Source: Dehalococcoidia bacterium (lineage in GTDB: Bacteria > Chloroflexota > Dehalococcoidia > UBA2979). From it: DNA of 10,153 nt. Numbering within the stretch: the stretch's first letter is position 1; each line of letters begins with the position of its first letter. The position numbers and the translations under genes are program-made. Shown piece by piece: positions 1-5,761 of the stretch. The DNA lies in NCBI GenBank assembly GCA_023228765.1, contig JALOAM010000108.1, positions 1 through 10,153 on the forward strand, in the 5' to 3' direction. The notes beneath the pieces are model-generated. The model was not told the origin of the DNA, made no database searches, and saw only the letters and a list, made by a program, of their open reading frames with translations.

Positions 1-348
1 GAACCCGGGGAGCGAGCAGTAGATGAGGCGCGGATGCGCCTCGGTCATCGCGACAGCGCCGAGGCCGAGACGGTCCATGACGCCGGGGCGGAAGTTCTCG
101 ACCACCACGTCCGCGCTCGCGATCAGCGAGCGGGCGGTCTCACGGCCCTCCTCGGTCTTCAGGTCGAGGACGATCGAGCGCTTGCCGCGCTGCCAGGTGG
201 CGTTCGCGGGCGTGTCCCACATCGGGCCGCCGGGCGGGTCGACGCGGACGACTTCAGCGCCCTGGTCCGCCAGCAGCTGGGCTGCCAGCGGCCCCGCCAT
301 GTACTGCCCGAAGTCGATGACGCGGATGCCCTCGAGTGCGCTCGCCAT
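1..348 (-). CDS. CaiB/BaiF (class III) CoA-transferase, 3'-truncated by window edge
   Basis: This is the first 116 codons of a formyl-CoA transferase-like enzyme, which moves CoA between organic acids in the cytoplasm. The start is the ATG at 348-346, with GGAGG on the minus strand five bases upstream. The N-terminus (residues 6-16, EGIRVIDFGQY) and the following MAGPLAAQLLADQGAEV are the family's opening Rossmann-like segment. DPPGGPMW and RGKRSIVLDLKT follow, then the signature VVVENFRPGVMDRLGL near residues 84-99. The catalytic aspartate lies further downstream in this family and is outside the window, so activity and substrate cannot be judged. Full-length members are about 400 aa, so roughly 70% is missing at the left edge. 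The gene is divergent from the small protein at 547. Family assignment is firm; substrate is unknown. Confidence 0.95.
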   Translation of the reverse strand, partial: MASALEGIRVIDFGQYMAGPLAAQLLADQGAEVVRVDPPGGPMWDTPANATWQRGKRSIVLDLKTEEGRETARSLIASADVVVENFRPGVMDRLGLGAVAMTEAHPRLIYCSLPGF

Positions 349-546
349 GTGGTCCTCCCGGACTCTGCCGTGGGTCCTTCCCGGACGGCGCGCGCAGTGT
401 ACCGCCGCACTCACAGGGTCTCGCAGGACTTCGTGGGAGCCCGGCTTCACGCGGCTTCACCGTTTCTCTACACGGTTCTACCTGCAACGACCTGTGACCC
501 TCAGTCGCCCCTCCGTAACGTTCAGCGTGCAAGAAGGGCCACGCAC
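349..546. other. Divergent intergenic region with tandem GGCTTCAC motif
   Basis: This 198-bp spacer separates two divergent genes and must hold both promoters. GGCTTCAC occurs at 443-450 and again at 453-460, a spacing of 10 bp (one helical turn). The next turns hold looser variants (TTCTCTAC, GGTTCTAC) up to 482. ACCGT (459-463) and ACGGT (472-476) form a short inverted repeat inside the same block. A weak sigma70-like pair for the rightward gene is GTGACC (494-499) and TAACGT (516-521), 16 bp apart. No ORF here looks coding. An operator role for the repeats is inference. Confidence 0.35.
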
Positions 547-846
547 ATGTCCTCCACGATGTTCCCGAACAGCACGAGCACCAACGCCGAGCAGGTCGAG
601 CTGCTACTGACCGGCTTCACCTCGTTCGCGGAGATCAACCTCGTGCGGAAGGCCATCTCGAAGCTGCCCGGCGTGTCCCAGGTGCAGGCCCGTCCGATAT
701 GCCCCGGCGCGATGTCCCTCTTCGTCACGTACGAGGGCATGGTGCCGTTCCAGGTGCACGTGAACGAGCTGCTCCGCTCCCGCGGGCGTGGGCGCGGCCT
801 CCCGGCCGGCGTCGAGATCGCGACCGCGGAGCGGGTATCCTCCTAG
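547..846 (+). CDS. Small ferredoxin-fold (HMA-like) protein of unknown function
   Basis: This predicted 99-aa cytoplasmic protein has no signal peptide or membrane segment. After a 15-residue Ser/Thr/Asn-rich N-terminus, the chain reads as beta-alpha-beta-beta-alpha-beta: VELLLTGF (17-24), a helix about 26-40, a turn at LPGVSQVQ (40-47), SLFVTY (57-62), a helix about 67-77, and VEIATAE (89-95). This resembles the heavy-metal-associated domain layout, but the metal-binding CxxC is absent: the only cysteine is C52. I recall similar domains in Chloroflexota proteins, sometimes attached to signalling domains, so a protein-interaction or sensing role is possible. RGRGRG (79-84) is a basic Gly/Arg patch before the last strand. 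The ATG at 547 is chosen because GAAGGG (533-538) lies 8 nt upstream; the longer reading frame to the left only shadows the CoA-transferase gene. The fold call is moderate and function is unknown. Confidence 0.7.
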   Translation: MSSTMFPNSTSTNAEQVELLLTGFTSFAEINLVRKAISKLPGVSQVQARPICPGAMSLFVTYEGMVPFQVHVNELLRSRGRGRGLPAGVEIATAERVSS

Positions 847-880
847 CACCGGAAGCCCACCTTCCCCCAGGGCATACGAT

Positions 881-922
881 CCCGCTCCATCAGCCCCACG
901 TCTCGTGGGGACCGGGAGCGGG
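881..922 (+). promoter_or_regulatory. Nested two-tier inverted repeat abutting the DinB gene RBS
   Basis: CCCGCTCC (881-888) pairs perfectly with GGAGCGGG (915-922). Inside it, CCCCACG (894-900) pairs with CGTGGGG (904-910) across a 3-nt loop, leaving a 5/4-nt internal loop between the two stems. The last two G's of the outer arm are the first two of the GGAGG Shine-Dalgarno (921-925) of the gene starting at 931. As RNA this would be a very stable 42-nt hairpin touching the ribosome site; as DNA it is an operator-sized dyad. It lacks a downstream T-run, so it is a poor intrinsic terminator for the gene ending at 846. TACGAT (875-880) could be a -10 box, in which case most of the dyad would be in the leader. 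The pairing is seen directly; the role is inference. Confidence 0.5.
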
Positions 923-930
923 AGGCATAT

Positions 931-1410
931 GTGACGACGCGGGAAGAGTTCATCGCGGCGGTCCAGCAGGTCGACGAGCGCCTCGCGGCGCTGCGTGAGC
1001 AGATCGTCGCAGGCGGCGAGAAGCCACTGCAGGAGGGCACCTGGCGCGTCCGTGACGCCCTGAGCCACCTGGCCGCGCGCTCGAACGGCGTCGCGAGGGT
1101 CCTCGCGCGCGTCGAGGCTGCCGACAACCCCTCGGCGACGCCTCCGGCACCCCGCAACATCGACGAGATCAACGCCGGGCAGGTGGAGGAGCGCACCGAC
1201 CGCTCCGTCGAGGAGCTCCTCGACGAGATCGCGGCGGGCCACGCCGCGGCGATCGAGGCGGCCCGAGGCCTGGACGACGAAACCCTCGCGCGGTCGCTAC
1301 CCCTCGGCTTCCGGCCGGGCGATGCGACGGTGGCGGAGCTGCTGGCGATGGGCGGCCCGCGTCACGACGGGAACCACCTCGATCAGGTGGAGGCGGCCCT
1401 CAAGGCGTAG
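931..1410 (+). CDS. DinB / mycothiol-dependent maleylpyruvate isomerase-like protein
   Basis: This 159-aa cytoplasmic four-helix-bundle protein belongs to the DinB superfamily. The start is GTG 931, six bases after GGAGG (921-925). The overlapping ATG at 929 is followed at once by TGA and cannot be the start. The hallmark GTWRVRDALSHLAAR (36-50) carries the first metal-ligand candidate, His46. The C-terminal RHDGNHLDQVEAAL holds His145 and His149 in HxxxH spacing, completing the usual His triad. Superfamily members include thiol-dependent S-transferases and isomerases that use mycothiol or bacillithiol, besides many of unknown role; no substrate can be inferred. The length fits a stand-alone DinB domain (about 150-170 aa). 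The gene follows the small protein at 547 on the same strand after an 84-nt gap containing the nested repeat, so it may be separately regulated. Confidence 0.85.
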   Translation: MTTREEFIAAVQQVDERLAALREQIVAGGEKPLQEGTWRVRDALSHLAARSNGVARVLARVEAADNPSATPPAPRNIDEINAGQVEERTDRSVEELLDEIAAGHAAAIEAARGLDDETLARSLPLGFRPGDATVAELLAMGGPRHDGNHLDQVEAALKA

Positions 1411-1432
1411 TCGGACACTCGAACGAGGAAGT

Positions 1433-1452
1433 GAGGCGCAAGGCGGGCGCTC
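1433..1452 (+). terminator. Weak terminator-like hairpin between convergent genes
   Basis: GAG plus CGC (1433-1435, 1437-1439) pairs with GCGCTC (1447-1452), with one bulged G at 1436 and a 7-nt loop. GCGTTATTCGTT follows, so the T-tract is broken. It sits in the 45-bp gap between the DinB gene (ending 1410) and the oppositely oriented gene ending at 1456. The position suits a terminator, but the structure is marginal. Confidence 0.25.
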
Positions 1453-1455
1453 GCG

Positions 1456-2214
1456 TTATTCGTTGCCGCCGGGGCCCGGAGGGCCGCTGGAGGACGGGGC
1501 CGCCCCGCTGCCCGAAGGCGGCGGAGCGGCGGTGTCCGACGTGGAGTCACAGAACACGAGGAGAGCGGAGACGCCGGTGAGCTCACCCACCTGGCTCACC
1601 CACGAGGCGTTGATGAACGACGGCCCGCCCGGGGTGTAGGCGATGAACAGGCCGTTCCGCACCGTGTAGACGGAGCGCAGGTTGCACCCCTGCGCGGAGG
1701 CCGTGGCCGCGAGCGAGTCCATGGAACCGCCGCCCCAGGCGATCATCCCGGCCTTGCCGGCGGGTGGCAGGCTACCGGTGATCGTCCCGAGGGCGGCCCC
1801 ACCCGGCGTCGTCGTCGGTGTCGCGGTGGCGGTCGTGCTCGGCGTCGCCGTCGGCGAGCCCGAGGTCCCCAGCGGTTCGAGGTAGAGCGCGGCGACGTAG
1901 CCGATGGCGCCGTTCCACTCGATGTACTGCCACGTGTAGCCGTCCGCGCTGACCGGGGTGCCCTCGCGGATGGTCACGATCGAGCGGTCCGGGATACTCG
2001 CGATCACCGCGGCGCTCACGGTCGCCCCCGCGCGGAGGCGGAGCGAGTCGCCATCAGCGGCGACCCGCGCCTGGGAGCCGGGCGTGAACGTCTGCGCGGA
2101 GACGAGTTCCACCCGCAGGACAGCGAAGACGGCGAGCGCGAGCAGGACGGCGATGACGAGCGGTCCGGTGAGGTGCGCGCGGCGCAACGCGCGCGCAGGG
2201 GCATGGCGGGGCAA
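1456..2214 (-). CDS. Exported SH3b-domain protein with second uncharacterised two-cysteine domain
   Basis: This predicted extracytoplasmic protein is about 252 aa. Two in-frame TTG codons (2220 and 2214) could start it. The one at 2214 is preferred because AGGAG (2227-2223 on the minus strand) lies 8 nt upstream of it and only 2 nt from the other. A basic N-terminus (RHAPARALRR) precedes a hydrophobic segment (about residues 17-33). VSA-Q near residue 40 is a possible type I cleavage site, but the R and E just before it also allow a retained anchor. An SH3b domain follows (about 46-115: SLRLRAG, WQYIEW, GAIGYVAALYL), of the type that binds cell wall or peptides. A Thr/Pro linker (about 116-140) leads to a second domain (about 141-224) with MIAWGGGSMDSLAATA, FIAYTPGGPSFINA and only two cysteines, a possible disulfide pair. 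The tail is Pro/Gly/Ser-rich. I cannot assign a function to the second domain. Confidence 0.8.
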   Translation of the reverse strand: MPRHAPARALRRAHLTGPLVIAVLLALAVFAVLRVELVSAQTFTPGSQARVAADGDSLRLRAGATVSAAVIASIPDRSIVTIREGTPVSADGYTWQYIEWNGAIGYVAALYLEPLGTSGSPTATPSTTATATPTTTPGGAALGTITGSLPPAGKAGMIAWGGGSMDSLAATASAQGCNLRSVYTVRNGLFIAYTPGGPSFINASWVSQVGELTGVSALLVFCDSTSDTAAPPPSGSGAAPSSSGPPGPGGNE

Positions 2215-2279
2215 GGACAACGCTCCTACTCACCCGCCGCAGCTTCGACTCTACCCGAGGAGCAGCGGCGTGGGGAATG

Positions 2280-2303
2280 GCACGCGGCGCGGGTCCGCCG
2301 TGC
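2280..2303 (-). terminator. Hairpin immediately after cobQ stop codon
   Basis: On the minus strand, GCACG and CGG pair with CCG and CGTGC around a 7-nt loop, with one bulged G. The stem starts two bases after the TAA of cobQ (2307-2305). It is GC-rich and well placed to end the cobalamin operon, but only a mixed tract (CATTCCCC), not a T-run, follows. It is a weak or non-canonical terminator candidate, or a 3'-end stabilising stem. Confidence 0.3.
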
Positions 2304-2304
2304 G

Positions 2305-3810
2305 TTACCTGCTCAAACCGAGCCATTCGCGCAGCCGCGCCATGTCGAGGTGCGCCTCGACCACGTCCGCGAGCCGGTCGAACGCCGCCTCCCGTCCCGC
2401 CCTCGAGTCGGTCGCGCTCCCCTGCTGAGGCCGTCCCAGCCCATCGAGGAGCGACGCACGCCACTCATCGTTATGTAACAGACCGTGGAGGTACGTCCCC
2501 GCCACCCTGCCGTCCTCGGACACCGCGCCGTCGAGGTGGCTGGCGAGGTGGTCGCCGATCTCGAGCAACGAGTCCGCCTCGCCGGTCGTGCGGCCCATGT
2601 GGATCTCGTAGCCCTCCACGTCGAGGCCGGCAGCGCCCCAGCGAGCGTCGCGGGTGCGGCCTCGGACGCGGCGGGTGGCCTTCTCCGGCTCGAACACCGT
2701 GTGCACCGGCAGCAGGCCCAGGCCATCCTCCACCGTCCCGGACGAGGCCTCGACGCCGTCGGGATCCTCGAGCGTCGCGCCGAGCATCTGGTAGCCGCCG
2801 CAGATCCCGAGGACGCGTGCGCCCGCGTCGGCGCGCGCGAGCACGACACGGTCAAGGCCCCGCGAGCGCATCCAGCGGAGGTCGGCAATGGTCGCCTTCG
2901 TCCCCGGCAGGACGATCAGGTGCGGCAGCCCGAGGTCCTCGGCGGCTTCCACCCAGCGGACGCGGACGCCTTGCTCGCGTAACAACGGGTCGATGTCGTC
3001 GAAGTTGGCGATGCGGGGGAAGCGCACCACGGCCACGTCGAGGACGCCCGTCTCGACTGTCCCGCCGCGTACGCCCTCGGCGCGCTCGAGGGCGACCGCG
3101 TCCTCCTCGGCGACGCCGACCTCGTCGATCCAGGGGACGACCCCGATGACGGGGACGCCGCCGCGTTCCTCGACCACCTCGATCGCCGGCGCCAGCAGCG
3201 AGGCGTCGCCGCGGAAGCGGTTGATGACGAGGCCGCGGACCAGCGCGCGGTCCTCGGGTGGCATCAGGTCCAACGTGCCGAGGAAGTGCCCGAAGACGCC
3301 ACCGCGGTCGATGTCACCGACGAGGAGGGTGACGGCACCGGCCTCGCGGGCGACGCGCATGTTCACCACCTCGGTGTCGTACAGGTTGGGCTCGGCGGCG
3401 CTCCCGGCGCCCTCCGCGACCACGAGGTCATACCCCTCCCGCAGCCGTCCGAGGGCGGCGGCGACGTGGGGCCAGAGGTCCCGCCGCCGTTCGAGGAACT
3501 CGCGCGAGTGGATCGTGCCCGCGGGCAGGCCGTTGAGGACGAGCTGTGAGGTGCGGTCGCCCTGCGGCTTCAGGAGCACCGGGTTCATGTCGACCTCGAT
3601 CTCCACGCGCGCGGCAGCGGCCTGCTCCGCCTGCGCGCGCCCGATCTCGAGGCCGTCCGGGGTGACGTATGCGTTGTTGGACATGTTCTGCGCCTTGAAC
3701 GGCGCCACGCGCACGCCGGCCCGCGCGAACGACCGACAGAGCGCCGTCACCAGCACCGACTTTCCCACCGAGGACGCCGTCCCGACCACCAGCAGCACCG
3801 GAGCCGTCAT
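2305..3810 (-). CDS. cobQ: Cobyric acid synthase
   Basis: This 501-aa glutamine amidotransferase catalyses ATP-dependent amidation of adenosyl-cobyrinic acid a,c-diamide at side chains b, d, e and g to give cobyric acid. The N-terminal synthetase domain has the P-loop-like GTASSVGKS (10-18), KAQNMSNNA (39-47), LLKPQGDRTSQ (79-89), VAEGAGSAAEPNL (131-143) and GDIDRGGVFG (165-174). The C-terminal class I amidotransferase domain has LGICGGYQMLG with nucleophile Cys337 and GTYLHGLLHN with His442. Its length matches family members of about 490-510 aa (CbiP in Salmonella), and nothing essential appears missing. The ATG at 3810 overlaps the cobD stop as ATGA, and GGAGG lies 10 nt upstream inside cobD, so translation is probably coupled. 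It is the last gene of the riboswitch-controlled operon. The call is essentially certain; cobQ and cbiP are alternative names. Confidence 0.98.
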   Translation of the reverse strand: MTAPVLLVVGTASSVGKSVLVTALCRSFARAGVRVAPFKAQNMSNNAYVTPDGLEIGRAQAEQAAAARVEIEVDMNPVLLKPQGDRTSQLVLNGLPAGTIHSREFLERRRDLWPHVAAALGRLREGYDLVVAEGAGSAAEPNLYDTEVVNMRVAREAGAVTLLVGDIDRGGVFGHFLGTLDLMPPEDRALVRGLVINRFRGDASLLAPAIEVVEERGGVPVIGVVPWIDEVGVAEEDAVALERAEGVRGGTVETGVLDVAVVRFPRIANFDDIDPLLREQGVRVRWVEAAEDLGLPHLIVLPGTKATIADLRWMRSRGLDRVVLARADAGARVLGICGGYQMLGATLEDPDGVEASSGTVEDGLGLLPVHTVFEPEKATRRVRGRTRDARWGAAGLDVEGYEIHMGRTTGEADSLLEIGDHLASHLDGAVSEDGRVAGTYLHGLLHNDEWRASLLDGLGRPQQGSATDSRAGREAAFDRLADVVEAHLDMARLREWLGLSR

Positions 3811-4865
3811 CTTGCGAGCACCTCCAGCAGCGCCGCCGTGACGCGCTCCTCATCCTCCGCGCGCGGAATGGCGACCCGGACCCACGAGGGCAACCCGAAC
3901 GACGTGCAGTCCCGCACGAGGATGCCGTGCCGCAGCAATGCGAGCCGAGCCGCCGGGCCGTCGCCCGCCTCGACGAGGAGGAAGTTCGCCCTCGACGGGC
4001 CGAGACGCACACCAGCGTCCTCCAACGCCGCGCGCATCCGGTCGCGGCTCGCCCACACCCCGGCGAGGAGCGCGACGCGCGCCTCGTGCTCCGCGAGCGC
4101 CACGGGGCCGGCAGCCTGCGCTGCCGCGTCGAGACTCCACGAGTGCTGGAGAGCAGCGAGCCGTGCGATGACCTCGGGCGCTGCGACGACGTAACCGAGG
4201 CGGATGCCCGGGATCGCGTGCAGCTTCGTCATGGAGCGGAGCACGACGGCGTCCGCGCCGTCCCGCACGAGGTCGACCGCGTCCCACGCCCCCGGGACGA
4301 ACGCCTCGTACGCGGCGTCGACGACGAGCGTCCGTCCCGGCCGGAGCCAGCGGTCGAGTTCGGCCCGTCCGAGGTGGGCGCCGGTGGGGTTGTTCGGGTT
4401 CGCCACGAAGACGAGGCGCGCGTCCACGACGCCGTCGGGGAGCACCTCGGGCGGCGCGAAGTCCGGGGCGAGGACGGTGACCTGCACGGTCTCCCCCCTG
4501 ACGGTGCGGACGGCCGACTCGTACTCCCCGAACGTCGGGCCGACGACTGCGGCGCGCTCGCCCTCGCCGAGGAGCGCGCGGGCAACGAGGTGGATCGCGG
4601 CCGTCGCGCCGGGCGTCGGGAGCACCCACTCGGGCGGGACGCCCTCGTGCGCGGCGATCGCCTCGCGGAGGGGGGCCGCATCGGCGGGCGGGTAGCGGTC
4701 GAGCCGGGCGGATCGAGCGGCATCGAGGACGGCGGGCGACGGCCCGGCCGGGTGGAGGTTCGCCGACAGATCGAGGACACCCGCCGGGTCCACGCCAAGC
4801 GCACGCAGCTCGCGCTCGTCGAGGCCGCCGTGTACGACGCCGGGCACGACGCCGTCGCTGCTCAT
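3807..4865 (-). CDS. cobD: Threonine-phosphate decarboxylase (cobalamin aminopropanol branch)
   Basis: This 352-aa PLP enzyme of the histidinol-phosphate aminotransferase-like fold type I decarboxylates L-threonine O-3-phosphate to (R)-1-aminopropan-2-yl phosphate, the linker used by CbiB. Visible motifs are DLSANLHPAGPSP (32-44), RYPPADAAPLREAIA (57-71), NPNNPTG (156-162), the PLP-ring aspartate in VVDAAYEAF (D183), the Schiff-base lysine K214 in SMTKLHAIPG, and the substrate-binding arginine in WVRVAIP (R330). The start is ATG 4865, overlapping the cbiB stop as ATGA with GAGG 7 nt upstream. The frame stays open further upstream, but only as antisense-style shadow within cbiB. A generic histidinol-phosphate aminotransferase is the main alternative; its position between cbiB and cobQ under a B12 riboswitch decides for CobD (called cobC in Pseudomonas nomenclature). 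No threonine kinase gene is nearby. Confidence 0.93.
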   Translation of the reverse strand: MSSDGVVPGVVHGGLDERELRALGVDPAGVLDLSANLHPAGPSPAVLDAARSARLDRYPPADAAPLREAIAAHEGVPPEWVLPTPGATAAIHLVARALLGEGERAAVVGPTFGEYESAVRTVRGETVQVTVLAPDFAPPEVLPDGVVDARLVFVANPNNPTGAHLGRAELDRWLRPGRTLVVDAAYEAFVPGAWDAVDLVRDGADAVVLRSMTKLHAIPGIRLGYVVAAPEVIARLAALQHSWSLDAAAQAAGPVALAEHEARVALLAGVWASRDRMRAALEDAGVRLGPSRANFLLVEAGDGPAARLALLRHGILVRDCTSFGLPSWVRVAIPRAEDEERVTAALLEVLAR

Positions 4866-5758
4866 CGACGCGCCTCGACCAGTACCAGCGCGCCGAGGGC
4901 GATCCACGCCGCGCGGTCCGCCAGGGCGATAGCGCGTCGGACATCCTCGGCGGTCGGTTCGGCGCCACGCTCCTCCGGCAACCCGGCGCCGAGGGCGTAC
5001 TGGCCGCGCTTGGTCAGCGTGACACCGAGCGCACCGGCCATCGCCGCCATGGGGTGGCCGGCGTTCGGGGAGTCGGTCAGGCCTCGGTCGCGGCGCCAGG
5101 TGAGCCACGCGCGGGGTGCGCCCTCGCCAGCCGCGAGGACGAGCGCGAGTGCCGTGAGGCGTGCCGGCAGCAGATTGGCGACATCGTCGCCTCGGGCGGC
5201 GGCCCAGCCGAACTCGGCGTACCTCGGCGTGCGATAGCCCCACATGCCGTCGAGGGTATTGAGGGCGCGATAGGCGGCGACAGCCGGCGCACCGCCGAGG
5301 ACGTACCAGCACCACGGCGCGACCACGCCATCCGAGAGGTTCTCCGCCACCGACTCGATCGTCGCGCCGGCGACCTCGGACGCATCGAGCGCAGACGTGT
5401 CGCGGCTCACGAGGTGATGGGCGAGCAGCCGTCGCGCCTCGGCCAGGTCGTCCGCATCAAGGGCACCCGCGACCTCGGCGGCGCGGGCAAGGAGCGTGCG
5501 CCGCGAGGTCGCCTGCCCGAGGACAAGCGCGCCGGTTACCGTCCGCCCGAGGACGCGCTGTCCTCGGGCGGTGGTGAGGGCGACCCCTCCGACGAGGGCG
5601 CCCGTTGCGAGGACGCCGGCGGCGCGGCTCCTCGGACTCACGCGGTCGACGAGGCGGGCCGCGCGGCCGAACCAGGCGACCGGGTGCGCGGCGTTCGGAG
5701 GGTCACCGAACGCCGCGTCCAGCGCAGCACCCGCGAGCAGCGTCACGGGCACCTTCAC
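4862..5758 (-). CDS. cbiB: Adenosylcobinamide-phosphate synthase (integral membrane)
   Basis: This 298-aa membrane enzyme condenses adenosylcobyric acid with aminopropanol phosphate to give adenosylcobinamide phosphate. Signature motifs appear in order: DAAFGDPPNAAHPVAWFGR (14-32), LVSRDTSALD (116-125), ESVAENLSDGVVAP (135-148), NTLDGMWGY (167-175) and DSPNAGHPMAAMAGALG (229-245). Hydrophobic segments near 46-62, 72-82, 150-162, 200-211 and 283-295 are consistent with a polytopic protein. Family members are about 300-320 aa. The start is GTG 5758, only 3 nt after the btuF stop and without a strong Shine-Dalgarno, so translation probably depends on ribosomes finishing btuF. The stop overlaps the cobD start as ATGA. 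The name cobD is used for this protein in Pseudomonas, so symbols should be compared with care. Confidence 0.97.
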   Translation of the reverse strand: MKVPVTLLAGAALDAAFGDPPNAAHPVAWFGRAARLVDRVSPRSRAAGVLATGALVGGVALTTARGQRVLGRTVTGALVLGQATSRRTLLARAAEVAGALDADDLAEARRLLAHHLVSRDTSALDASEVAGATIESVAENLSDGVVAPWCWYVLGGAPAVAAYRALNTLDGMWGYRTPRYAEFGWAAARGDDVANLLPARLTALALVLAAGEGAPRAWLTWRRDRGLTDSPNAGHPMAAMAGALGVTLTKRGQYALGAGLPEERGAEPTAEDVRRAIALADRAAWIALGALVLVEARR

Positions 5759-5761
5759 GCG

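Noticed and set aside
34..546. Upstream extension of the small HMA-like protein frame
   Set aside because: It is antisense to the CoA-transferase gene and the divergent promoter region. ATG 547 has a Shine-Dalgarno 8 nt upstream and begins just before the folded domain.
547..846. Copper chaperone (heavy-metal-binding) function for the small protein
   Set aside because: The CxxC motif required for metal binding is absent; only one cysteine is present.
3927..5237. A 436-codon plus-strand frame opposite cobD and cbiB
   Set aside because: It is a shadow of the same kind, with no domain or ribosome site, and it covers conserved genes on the other strand.
4866..5315. Upstream extension of the cobD reading frame (150 extra codons)
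   Set aside because: It lies inside cbiB in another frame, reads as Arg/Pro-rich noise, and the family's N-terminus fits ATG 4865 with its ATGA overlap.
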